A stretch of DNA of 64,000 bases from Actinomadura rifamycini DSM 43936 (GTDB lineage: Bacteria > Actinomycetota > Actinomycetes > Streptosporangiales > Streptosporangiaceae), in assembly GCF_000425065.1 (NCBI RefSeq), contig NZ_AULB01000038.1, positions 1 through 64,000 on the forward strand. The letters are read 5' to 3'. The notes under the pieces were generated by a model. The model ran no database searches. It saw only the letters and a list, made by a program, of their open reading frames with translations, and had not been told where the DNA came from. Made by a program: the position numbers and the translations under genes. This document shows, in pieces, positions 33,920 through 41,530 of this stretch (the stretch's first letter is position 1; each line of letters starts with the position of its first letter).

Positions 33920-34051
33920 TACATTGCAGATCACATCGCGCACCTGCTGCGCTCCCCGGCCAACATGCGCCGCCTCATGTCGGCCTACCAGCACGCCCTT
34001 GAGGGCCGCCACGAGATCCGTGAGCCGATCGACCCCGACGGGGATCAGTGA
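33920..34051 (+). pseudogene. YefM/Phd-type antitoxin, N-terminally truncated remnant
   Basis: The frame that ends at 34051 reads HLLRSPANMRRLMSAYQHAL then EGRHEIREPID, the C-terminal, toxin-wrapping part of YefM antitoxins. Similarity fades upstream of about 33930, where the sequence becomes the esterase operator region. The first 50 or so residues (DNA binding and dimerisation) are absent. The only ATG in the surviving part (33965) would give 28 residues and lacks a ribosome-binding site. Its stop overlaps the toxin start (GTGA). Confidence 0.7.
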
Positions 34052-34302
34052 AACCGTCCTTCACCCCCGAAGGGTGGGAGGACTGCACCTCCTGGCTCTC
34101 CAGCGATCGGCAGGTCCTGGAACGGATCAACCGCCTCATCGACGACGCCCTGCGCGACCCGTACGAGGGCATCGGGAAACCCGAACCGCTGAAGCATGCG
34201 CTGCAGGGTGCCTGGTCCAGGCGAATTACGGAGGAGCACCGTCTCGTCTATCTCCCGCGAGACGACGAACTCATCATCCTGCAAGCCCGCTACCACTACT
34301 GA
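34048..34302 (+). CDS. yoeB: YoeB-family mRNA interferase toxin
   Basis: 84 residues, exactly the length of E. coli YoeB. The catalytic set is intact by alignment from memory: Glu in GKPEPLKHAL, Arg in WSRRITEEHRLVY and the terminal RYHY with His83-Tyr84. YoeB cleaves mRNA in the ribosomal A site. GTG start lies within the stop of the truncated antitoxin, the normal coupled arrangement, but the antitoxin is broken. Expression may be lost with the ancestral promoter. Confidence 0.9.
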   Translation: MKPSFTPEGWEDCTSWLSSDRQVLERINRLIDDALRDPYEGIGKPEPLKHALQGAWSRRITEEHRLVYLPRDDELIILQARYHY

Positions 34303-34346
34303 CCAAGGGCGAGCCGCCTCTCGACCGGCGCGGTCCCGGCGCGCGA

Positions 34347-34380
34347 AGGCCCGGCCGGACGCCGTCGTCCGGCCGGGCCT
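34347..34380. terminator. Bidirectional hairpin between yoeB and flotillin genes
   Basis: AGGCCCGGCCGGAC (34347-34360) pairs with GTCCGGCCGGGCCT (34367-34380), a perfect 14-bp stem with a 6-nt loop between two convergent stops. Confidence 0.8.
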
Positions 34381-34394
34381 CGGCGCAGGGGCGG

Positions 34395-35747
34395 TCAGTC
34401 TTCCTTGGGGGATGCGGTCTTGGCGATCTCGGCGGGGAGGGGCGTGTCGGGGGCGTGGCCGTTGGCCGCGGGCTGCGCGGCGGGGGTCGCGTTGAGGTTG
34501 CCGAGGAGCTGGCGGGCGACGCCGAGCCCGGTGCCGCCGAGGGTGAGGGCCTTGGCGAGCATGTCCTCGACGCCCTGGGCGCCGTTGAGGACGACCATGT
34601 TGTCGACGTTGCCGAACACCTCGGCGCCCGCCTCGACGATCTCCGGCCACTTCTCCGCGAGCTGCTGCGCGATGACCGCGTCGGTGTTCTCGGCGAGGGC
34701 CTCGGCCCGCGCCTTGATGGCCTCGGCCTCCGCGAGGCCCTTCTGGCGGATGGCGTCCGCCTCGGCCTGGCCGAGGATGCGGGTGGCCTCCGCCTCCCGC
34801 TCGGCCTTCAGCTGCACCTCGGTCGCGGCGGCCTGCGCGTAGGCGATGCGCTCCTCGCGCTCGGCCTCGGCCAGCTTGACCTGCTCGTACGCGCGGGCGT
34901 CGGCGGGCTTGCGGACCTCCGACTCGAGCCGCTTCTCGGTGCGCTCCGCCTCCAGCTCGGCGTTGCGGGTCTCGCGGAGGATGACCTCCTGGCGGGCCTG
35001 CTGCTCCGCCTGCTGGACCTCACCGTTGTACTCGGCCTTCTTGATCTCCGTGTCGCGGATGACCGCGGCGTTCTCCCGCTCGGTCTCCTGCTCGCGGCGG
35101 GTCGCCTCCTGGTTGCGCTCCGCCTCGGCGATGCGGGCCGCGGACGAGACGCGGGCGGCGTGCGGGCGGCCCAGGTTGACGATGTAGCCGGTCTCGTCGT
35201 CGATCTCCTGGATCTGGAGGGAGTCGACGATCAGGCCGAGCTTGCTCATCTCGTCGGCGGCCGACATGCGGGTCTCGCTGGTCAGCCGCTCCCGGTTGAG
35301 GATGAGGTCCTCGACGGTGAGGTTGCCGATGATCGAGCGCAGGTGGCCGGTGAACAGCTCGTGGATGGCGCCGTCCATGGACGCCTGCTGCTCCAGGAAC
35401 CGGCGGGCCGCGTTCGCGATCGACACGAGGTCGTCGCCGACCTTGTAGATGACGACGCCGCGGACGTGCACCGGGATTCCCTGCTGGGTGACGCACTGCA
35501 CCTCGAGGTTCCCGGCGCGGCTGTCGAGGCGCAGCCGGCGGGCGGTCTGGAAGCCGGGGAGCACCGCGGTGCCCTTCCCGGTGACGATCTTGAAGCCGAG
35601 GCTGTCGAGCCCCGTCTCGCTCTTCGAGCGCGCACCGAGACCCGAGATGATCAGCGCCTCGTTCGGCTCGGCCACCTTCCAGATGAGCTTGAACAGGATG
35701 ATCAGAACGATGAGTCCGACGACGACCGCACCGATGATGATGGCCAT
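34395..35747 (-). CDS. Flotillin-like SPFH-domain membrane scaffold protein
   Basis: 450 residues. An N-terminal membrane anchor (MAIIIGAVVVGLIVLIILF) is followed by an SPFH/band-7 domain (about 30-190) and a long Glu/Ala/Arg coiled coil with the flotillin repeats EAEAIKARAEALAENTDAVI. Flotillins oligomerise in membrane microdomains and organise signalling and transport proteins. The following genomic neighbour upstream (35915) is an NfeD-like OB protein, the usual flotillin partner, so the pair is coherent. Confidence 0.92.
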   Translation of the reverse strand: MAIIIGAVVVGLIVLIILFKLIWKVAEPNEALIISGLGARSKSETGLDSLGFKIVTGKGTAVLPGFQTARRLRLDSRAGNLEVQCVTQQGIPVHVRGVVIYKVGDDLVSIANAARRFLEQQASMDGAIHELFTGHLRSIIGNLTVEDLILNRERLTSETRMSAADEMSKLGLIVDSLQIQEIDDETGYIVNLGRPHAARVSSAARIAEAERNQEATRREQETERENAAVIRDTEIKKAEYNGEVQQAEQQARQEVILRETRNAELEAERTEKRLESEVRKPADARAYEQVKLAEAEREERIAYAQAAATEVQLKAEREAEATRILGQAEADAIRQKGLAEAEAIKARAEALAENTDAVIAQQLAEKWPEIVEAGAEVFGNVDNMVVLNGAQGVEDMLAKALTLGGTGLGVARQLLGNLNATPAAQPAANGHAPDTPLPAEIAKTASPKED

Positions 35748-35914
35748 CCGGCCCCCTTCCGTGCTCGGGCGGCGGGCCCGATACGGGAGGGCTCGTCCGC
35801 GTTACCGATGGGACGCGGCGGAAGCGCGAACGGTTTCGCCGACACGGAAGTTCCCGGCGAACGGGACGAACGTTCACTCGCGCGCGGTCGTCCGTTCCCG
35901 GTGCGTTCCGTGCG

Positions 35915-36115
35915 TCAGCCGAAGGCGGGAGCCACGTAGACGGTCCGCGGGGGCTGGTGCTCGACGACGATGACGAGCGTGCCGACCGAGATCTCGTCGC
36001 GGGGGTCGACCGGGTGCGCGTAGAACGCCTCGACGCCGCCGCGAATCGGGATCATGACCTCGCCGACGAGCCCGGGGCCGATCTTGCCGGTGACCCGGCC
36101 CTGCTTGCCGATCAA
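35915..36115 (-). CDS. NfeD-like OB-fold small protein, flotillin partner
   Basis: 66 residues from TTG 36115, chosen because GGGAG sits 6 nt upstream and no ATG is available. The sequence (GKQGRVTGKIGPGLVGEVMI, then DEISVGTLVIVVEHQPPRTV) matches the soluble C-terminal OB domain of NfeD proteins, without the protease and membrane parts. It precedes the flotillin gene by 167 bp on the same strand. Confidence 0.8.
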   Translation of the reverse strand: MIGKQGRVTGKIGPGLVGEVMIPIRGGVEAFYAHPVDPRDEISVGTLVIVVEHQPPRTVYVAPAFG

Positions 36116-36180
36116 CAGTTCTCCCGCCCGTCTTCCGCACTGCCGCTTAGGGGCAGATTATCCGGTGCGCGCCGCGGGTG

Positions 36181-36885
36181 TCAGGGGAGGAACCGCCCGG
36201 CGTGCTCGCGGGCCTCGGCGGCGATGCGCTCGGCCTCGTCCCGGGACGCGTTCGGCCCGACGACGGAGATCGTCGCGAGGTAGTCGCGGCCGCGGAAGAC
36301 GACGTACCACGCCTTCGTGTGGGCGGTGCCGGCGATCGTCGTGACGCCGACGGTGCGGGAGCCCTGGCCGATGGCGCCGCGCGGCGACTCGGTGACGCGG
36401 TGCTCGGCCCACTTCGACCCGAGCCGCGTCCGGAAGGTGAGGCAGCCGGACGGGACGCGCGCGTTGACCTGCTCCTCGGCCTCGTCCGCGGGCATCGCCA
36501 TGAGGGTCTGGGTCGCGGTCTGGCCGTTGCCCTTGGCGAACGTGACGAGCGCGGCCGGGACGTTCGCGGGGATCCGGCCGCCGGGGCCGCCCGCGCCGTT
36601 CCCGCAGCGGGGCTTGTCCAGCTCCACGCCGTCCTGGAGGCGGGCGGCGTTGCGGATGGCGCGGAGCGTCCCGTACTCGCCGAGGTCGGGGTCGCCGCCG
36701 CGCTGGTAGCCGGTCAGCTCGGTGAGCAGCGCCTGGGCGAGCTGGTCGGAGGTGTAGCCGATGCCCGCGACCGCGACGCTCCCGCCGCCGCCGGACGTCC
36801 GGGCGGGTTCGTCGCCGCCGCACGCGGACGCCGCCGCGGCGGTCAGGGCCGCCGCGAGGACGAGCGGGAGGAGCCGGTGCGCCAT
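36181..36885 (-). CDS. Predicted lipoprotein, function unknown (234 aa)
   Basis: A signal with lipobox (LTAAAASAC) is followed by a Gly-rich linker and a mixed alpha/beta domain with two further Cys (PRCGNGAG and SGCLTFRT) that may pair. The strand HTKAWYVVFRGRDYLATISV resembles the last strands of PknH-sensor-like or LppX-type extracytoplasmic domains, but I cannot assign it. It lies between the NfeD and PlsC genes on the same strand. Confidence 0.75.
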   Translation of the reverse strand: MAHRLLPLVLAAALTAAAASACGGDEPARTSGGGGSVAVAGIGYTSDQLAQALLTELTGYQRGGDPDLGEYGTLRAIRNAARLQDGVELDKPRCGNGAGGPGGRIPANVPAALVTFAKGNGQTATQTLMAMPADEAEEQVNARVPSGCLTFRTRLGSKWAEHRVTESPRGAIGQGSRTVGVTTIAGTAHTKAWYVVFRGRDYLATISVVGPNASRDEAERIAAEAREHAGRFLP

Positions 36886-36978
36886 GCCCGCGACCTTACG
36901 GGCAGGGCGGGCGAAACCGGCCCGGCGACACGCCCGGCGCGGACACCCGGCGGGCGCGGAGACCCCGGCGGGCGGGCG

Positions 36979-37653
36979 TCAGGTCTGGTGGTCGGCGCGC
37001 TCGTTGTAGCAGCCGGCGTAGTCCTGCCCGGAGAGCTTCTGGATGGTCTCGACGATCTCGTCGGTGATGGCGCGGCGGGCCTTGGCCGGGGGCAGGTCGG
37101 CGTAGTGGGAGAAGTCCATCGGGGGGCCGATGCGGACGGTCGGGCGCGGGCCGAAGAACCGCGGCCAGGAGGCGCCGATCGGCTGGATCTTCTCGGTGCC
37201 CTCCAGGCCGACGGGCAGGACGCGCGCGCCGGACTCCAGGACGAGCCAGCCGATGCCGGTGCGGCCGCGGTAGAGGCGGCCGTCCTGGGAGCGGGTGCCC
37301 TCCGGGTAGACGGCGAACGCGCCGCTGTTGTCGAGCACCTCGGCGGCCTGCTCCAGGGCGCCCATGGCGGCGCGGCGGGCGCCGCGCCGGACCGGGACGT
37401 GCCCGAGGTTGGTGAGGAACCAGCGGACGAAGCCCTTCTTCAGCCCGCCGCCCTCGAAGTAGTCGGCCTTGGCGATGTAGGTCACCGGGCGCGGCACGGC
37501 GAGCGGGATGATGAAGCTGTCGATGAACGACAGGTGGTTGCTGGCGACGATGAGGGGCCCGTAGCTCGGCACGTTCTCCCCGCCCTCCACCTTGGGGCGG
37601 AAAAGCAGCCAGAGGATCGGACGCACCACGCGCGTCATGAACGTGTAGAACAT
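36979..37653 (-). CDS. 1-acylglycerol-3-phosphate O-acyltransferase (PlsC family)
   Basis: 224 residues from ATG 37653, chosen over GTG 37680 because GGGAGG precedes it by 4 nt. It carries the acyltransferase motifs NHLSFID (HX4D) and YPEGTRS, plus the downstream LPVGLEG block. It would acylate lysophosphatidate (or a related acceptor) at the membrane in phospholipid synthesis. One N-terminal hydrophobic segment. Actinomycetes carry several paralogues, so acceptor specificity is open. Confidence 0.9.
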   Translation of the reverse strand: MFYTFMTRVVRPILWLLFRPKVEGGENVPSYGPLIVASNHLSFIDSFIIPLAVPRPVTYIAKADYFEGGGLKKGFVRWFLTNLGHVPVRRGARRAAMGALEQAAEVLDNSGAFAVYPEGTRSQDGRLYRGRTGIGWLVLESGARVLPVGLEGTEKIQPIGASWPRFFGPRPTVRIGPPMDFSHYADLPPAKARRAITDEIVETIQKLSGQDYAGCYNERADHQT

Positions 37654-38067
37654 CCAGCCTCCCGATTTCGCCAACGCCACTGTAACGCCCGGGTCGATCC
37701 CCGCCCGTGCGTCCGCCCCGATTTTCTCACCACGGAGTGAGGGGGAATGGTCGCGGCCCTGGTCAGGGGTCGCGCGGAAGCGAGTTCCCGGGTAGCGGCA
37801 CCGGTTCTGTGAGATCTATCCCATTGGACGCGGCGCCCATCCGGCCGGCCATTCATTACTGCAAGGTAAGTTTCTGTTGAGTAAGTTTTTGCCCGCGCGG
37901 GCGCGCGGCGCCCCCCTCCCGGCGTGTTACGGTCCCGGGGACAAGCTCGGGCGACCTGGCCCTTTCACCGGCAAGCCTTGGATTGCGGGCGCCGAGTAGG
38001 TAATGCTGAGGAGTCACCTGAGAGGCCCTGGGGGGACCTCGATGAGCAGGGGCGCGTGGAGGTGACC
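37654..38067. promoter_or_regulatory. Divergent intergenic region with a GTAAGTTT direct repeat
   Basis: This 414-bp gap between plsC and the STAS gene contains two exact GTAAGTTT copies (37866-37873 and 37881-37888) spaced 15 bp, in a locally AT-richer patch (37850-37890). It probably holds the promoters of both genes. No ORF or RNA gene is evident. Confidence 0.45.
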
Positions 38068-38421
38068 ATGGACTTCGACATCAACCTCATGCGGGACGAC
38101 CGCTGCACCCTCGTCCGCGTCAAGGGCGACATCGACGTGGTGTCGCGCGAACGCTTCGAGGAGACGCTGCTCGAGGTGGTGGGCGCGGGCGGACCGGTCG
38201 TCGTCGACATGCGCGAGGTCACGTTCTGCGACTCCACCGGCCTCAACGTCATCGTCGTCGCGAACCGGCGGGCCCTGGAGCGCGACATCTACCTGGCGCT
38301 CGTCGCGCTCCCGCAGCGGGTGCAGCGGGTCTTCAGCATCACCGGCGTCGACAAGTACGTCCCGGTCCACGACACGCTCCGCGAGGCCCTCGCCGCCATG
38401 CCGTCCGCCACCCGCGGCTGA
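38068..38421 (+). CDS. STAS-domain anti-sigma factor antagonist
   Basis: 117 residues from ATG 38068 behind GGAGGTGACC. It has the SpoIIAA/RsbV layout with the phospho-acceptor loop VTFCDSTGLNVIV, in which the Ser is normally phosphorylated by an RsbW-like kinase. Unphosphorylated antagonists sequester the anti-sigma kinase and free a sigma factor. No cognate kinase is adjacent; the RsbW-like protein at 17 kb belongs to another cassette. Confidence 0.9.
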   Translation: MDFDINLMRDDRCTLVRVKGDIDVVSRERFEETLLEVVGAGGPVVVDMREVTFCDSTGLNVIVVANRRALERDIYLALVALPQRVQRVFSITGVDKYVPVHDTLREALAAMPSATRG

Positions 38422-38460
38422 CCCGGGCCCTTTCCCCGGACCGTCCGTCCGGGACGGGCG

Positions 38461-39297
38461 TCACGAGCAGCCCTCGAACTGGGGGACGCTCGTCGTCAGG
38501 TCGAGCCCCGACTCGCCGAACCACTTGCGCAGCAGCCGCTCCGCCGTCCCGTCCTGGTACATCCGGGTGATCGCCCGGTTCACGGCCGCGCACCCCTCCA
38601 GATCGCCCTTGCGCACCCCGACGCCGTACTTCTCGTCCGTGAACGGGTCGTTGAGGATCCGGCCCGGCCCGTCCCCCGCGAACCCCGCGAGGATGAGGTC
38701 GTCGGTCGAGACGGCGTCGAGGTCGCCGCGCGCGAGCGCCTCCATGCACGCCCCGTACGTCGGGTACCGGACGGGCACGGCCGCGACCTCGCGCTCCTCG
38801 ATCACGCGGCGCCACGAGTTCGACCCCGTCACCGCGCAGATCTCCCGCCCCGCGAGGTCCCGGACGTCCTCGACGCCCGGCAGCCCGGGGCGGACGAGCG
38901 TGTCCTGGTGGGCCACGTAGTACGGCCCGGCGAACGCCACCTTCCGCTTGCGCGCCGCGGTGATCGAGTACGTCGCGACGATCATGTCGACGCGGCCCGC
39001 GGCGAGCGCCTCCTCCCGGACGGACGAGTTCGTGGTGGTGAACGTGATCCGCTCGGGCGGCACGCCGAGCCGTCCCGCGATGTAGGTGGCGACGTCGACG
39101 TCGAACCCCGCGTACGTCCCGTCGGCGCGCTTGACGCCGAGGCCCGGCTGGTCCTCCTTCACCCCGACGACCAGCCGGGCGTTGTCGGCGATGGTGCGCC
39201 GCTGCGGGCCGCCGATGCCGCAGCCGGCGGCCGGCAGGACGGCGAGGACGGCGAGGGCGGCGGCGAGGGCCGGGGCGGCGGGTCGGGTCGCGCGCAC
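38461..39297 (-). CDS. glnH: GlnH-like amino-acid-binding lipoprotein
   Basis: 278 residues with lipobox LPAAGC. The SBP_bac_3 landmarks are present: VVGVKEDQPGLG, GFDVDVATYIAGRLG, ATYSITAARKRKVAFAGPYY, AVSTDDLILAG. It should bind an acidic or amide amino acid (Glu, Gln or Asp) outside the cell. No ABC permease or ATPase is present. Instead it ends an operon with a GlnX-like transducer and PknG, as in mycobacteria, where GlnH signals rather than transports. Confidence 0.87.
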   Translation of the reverse strand: MRATRPAAPALAAALAVLAVLPAAGCGIGGPQRRTIADNARLVVGVKEDQPGLGVKRADGTYAGFDVDVATYIAGRLGVPPERITFTTTNSSVREEALAAGRVDMIVATYSITAARKRKVAFAGPYYVAHQDTLVRPGLPGVEDVRDLAGREICAVTGSNSWRRVIEEREVAAVPVRYPTYGACMEALARGDLDAVSTDDLILAGFAGDGPGRILNDPFTDEKYGVGVRKGDLEGCAAVNRAITRMYQDGTAERLLRKWFGESGLDLTTSVPQFEGCS

Positions 39298-39325
39298 GGG
39301 GTCCTCCTGGGTCCTGGTGGCTCGG

Positions 39326-40855
39326 TCAGCGGAACTCGGCGAGCCGGGGCCGGACGCCGGCGACGGCGAGCAGCGCGGTCGCGGCGACGGCGGCGGCCGG
39401 GACGGCGGTCCAGCCGCGCAGCCCGCCGTCGGCGGCGGTGACCGCGTCGTCGAGCGCGTCGCGGTGCACCGACGTCAGCGCGTCCAGCGCGGCGTCGTAG
39501 GCGGCGAAATCGTGCAGGGCGCCGGCGGTGCGGTTCATCCGCAGCCCGATGGCGGCGGCCCGGTCGCCCTCGGCCGCGCGCCGCCGGATCTCCTCGTCGG
39601 TCCGCTGGACGGCGAGGTAGGCGGTCAGGGTCCGCTTCAGCGCGTCGGCCTCGCGGCCCCGCCGGGCGGCGCTCGCCGCGTCCCCGAAGAAGCCGAGGAA
39701 CGGGGCGTCCCGCCCGGTGCCCGGCTCGTACGCCGCGAGCGCGCCCTGGAGCGCCGCGTAGTAGTTCTCCAGGTTCAGCGGCCGGTCGCCCATGTCGGGG
39801 TAGACGACCGACAGCGACTTGTCGAGGTACACCTGGTCGTAGGTGTCGGCGCGGCCGGGGTCGAGCAGGAAGCGGCTCTCGTCGGCGAACGCGTTGTGGC
39901 TGATCGCGCGGGCCCGCGACAGCGCGAGGATCGAGTCGAACCCGTCCTCCTTCGCCCGCTCGATATGCCCGGCGTGCGCGGTCAGCAGCGCGGCGGCCAC
40001 GGCCGTGAGCACGACCGTCCCGGCCGTCGCCAGGACGAGCGCGGGGTTCAGCAGGCGCCGGAACGTGCGCGCCAGGTACACCTGGAGCGCCAGCAGGAGG
40101 CCCAGGGACACCGCGCCCAGCAGCAGCAGCCACGCCCTCCCGGCCAGGACGTCCGAACGCTCGGTCTCGTACGCCTGCTCGACGCGCGCGCCGCTGTCGA
40201 GCGTGATGTTGTACGCCTTCGGGAGGATCTCCAGCTTCATCAGGTCGGTCGCCTGCCGGTACGCGTCGACGACGTCCGGCGGGAGCTCCCCCGGCGGGTG
40301 CCCCGCCTGCTCGCTGAGCTGGAGCGCCCGGCCGACGAGCCGCTCGTACCGGCCGAGGCCGTCCAGGACGTCCCGGACGGTGCGGCGCAGCGCGGGGTCG
40401 CCGCCGGCGAGCTGCGCGGCCTGCACCGCCGCCGCGTCCGCCTGCGCCCGGCGCTCCTCGTAGATCCGCAGGCTCTCCGCCCGCCCGATGCCGAGCCCGT
40501 GGTCGGCGCCGATCAGCAGGACGTTCGACACCTGCGCGTCCATGTCGCTGAGCGCGAAGTACAGGGTGCCGGTGGCGACGACCTGCGGCCCCTCCTCGTG
40601 CCCGATCATCCGGACGGAGTCGCGGGCGTCGTCGACCGCGACGGCGAGCACCGCGAGCAGCCCCGCCTGGGCGAGCAGGACGAGCGCGAGCTGCAGGCGG
40701 ATCCGGCCGGGGATCGTGCTCGGCGTCCGCCGCGTCCAGCCCGTCCGGGCCGGCTCGGACGGGCCGGACGGCGCGGGCCGCGCGGGGGGTTCGGGCGGTT
40801 CGGGGGGTTCGGGCGGCTCGTCGGGCGCGGAGTCGCGCGGGGGAGTGGCGGTCAT
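39326..40855 (-). CDS. GlnX-like four-TM sensory transducer
   Basis: 509 residues. A Pro/Glu-rich cytosolic head is followed by a TM (LALVLLAQAGLLAVLAVAV, about 55), a long helical extracytoplasmic domain, a central TM pair (LLLLGAVSLGLLLALQVYL and VLATAGTVVLTAVAAALLTA), a second helical extracytoplasmic domain and a last TM. This duplicated architecture resembles GlnX (Rv0412c-type), which relays GlnH ligand state to PknG. ATGA overlap with the FHA gene; 28 bp to glnH. Confidence 0.78.
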   Translation of the reverse strand: MTATPPRDSAPDEPPEPPEPPEPPARPAPSGPSEPARTGWTRRTPSTIPGRIRLQLALVLLAQAGLLAVLAVAVDDARDSVRMIGHEEGPQVVATGTLYFALSDMDAQVSNVLLIGADHGLGIGRAESLRIYEERRAQADAAAVQAAQLAGGDPALRRTVRDVLDGLGRYERLVGRALQLSEQAGHPPGELPPDVVDAYRQATDLMKLEILPKAYNITLDSGARVEQAYETERSDVLAGRAWLLLLGAVSLGLLLALQVYLARTFRRLLNPALVLATAGTVVLTAVAAALLTAHAGHIERAKEDGFDSILALSRARAISHNAFADESRFLLDPGRADTYDQVYLDKSLSVVYPDMGDRPLNLENYYAALQGALAAYEPGTGRDAPFLGFFGDAASAARRGREADALKRTLTAYLAVQRTDEEIRRRAAEGDRAAAIGLRMNRTAGALHDFAAYDAALDALTSVHRDALDDAVTAADGGLRGWTAVPAAAVAATALLAVAGVRPRLAEFR

Positions 40856-41526
40856 GGCCCGCCCCGCCTGGTCAGGGTGATCGTCGTCCAGGCGCCCACG
40901 TGGATGCGGTCGCCGTCCCCGACCGGCACCGGCACCATCGCCTTCAGCGGCTCGACCTCGCCGTTCATGGTGGTGCCGTTGCGGGCGCCGTGGTCGGTGA
41001 GCGTCCAGGTGCCGTCCGCGTGCGCGTTGAGGACGGCGTGCAGGTGCGACACGCCGGGATCGGCGGGCGGCTCGCCGAGGTCGATCGCGGGGGCGATGCC
41101 GCGGGACGCGCTGCGCCGCCCGATCCACACCTCGCCGTCGCGCAGCGGGATCCGGCGCTCGGGGCAGTACGGCGGGAAGTCCAGGTCGGGCGCGTCCGGG
41201 CCCAGTTCGGCGATCACGGAGTTGTAGTAGGCGCGGTCGGCGCCGACCACGGCGACCCAGCCCTGCGGCGCGCTGACCGGCGGCCGCGGGCCGGGGATGC
41301 GCGGGAGGCCCCGGCCGCCGGCGGACGCGCCGTGCTCGGGGGGCCGCGGCTCCTCGAACCGCGTGCCGCAGTTCTCGCAGAAGCGGGCGTCCGGTGTCCG
41401 CGGCGTGCCGCAGTGGCGGCAGAACCCGGCGATCGTGCTCGCGGGGATCGTCGCGTCCATCGGACGGCCGCACACGTCGCAGTACTCCGCGTCGTCGGAC
41501 CGGTGACCGATCGGGCATACCGGCAT
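40852..41526 (-). CDS. Zinc-ribbon plus FHA-domain protein
   Basis: 224 residues from ATG 41526. The N-terminus has a double zinc ribbon (CDVCG, CRHCG, CENCG). The C-terminal FHA domain (about 120-220) shows IGRRSASRGI, the SHLHAVL phospho-threonine-binding serine/histidine, and the DHGARNGTTMNG loop with Asn. FHA domains bind phospho-Thr peptides, classically pThr-x-x-Asp. In mycobacteria PknG acts through the FHA protein GarA; here an FHA protein is encoded in the same operon, though it lacks the GarA ETTSVF-type N-terminal motif. Confidence 0.9.
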   Translation of the reverse strand: MPVCPIGHRSDDAEYCDVCGRPMDATIPASTIAGFCRHCGTPRTPDARFCENCGTRFEEPRPPEHGASAGGRGLPRIPGPRPPVSAPQGWVAVVGADRAYYNSVIAELGPDAPDLDFPPYCPERRIPLRDGEVWIGRRSASRGIAPAIDLGEPPADPGVSHLHAVLNAHADGTWTLTDHGARNGTTMNGEVEPLKAMVPVPVGDGDRIHVGAWTTITLTRRGGP

Positions 41527-41530
41527 GGCC

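Noticed and set aside
38435..38453. Short hairpin CCCGGA/TCCGGG between the STAS and glnH genes as terminator
   Set aside because: Only 6 bp in a GC-rich background, where such stems are expected by chance.
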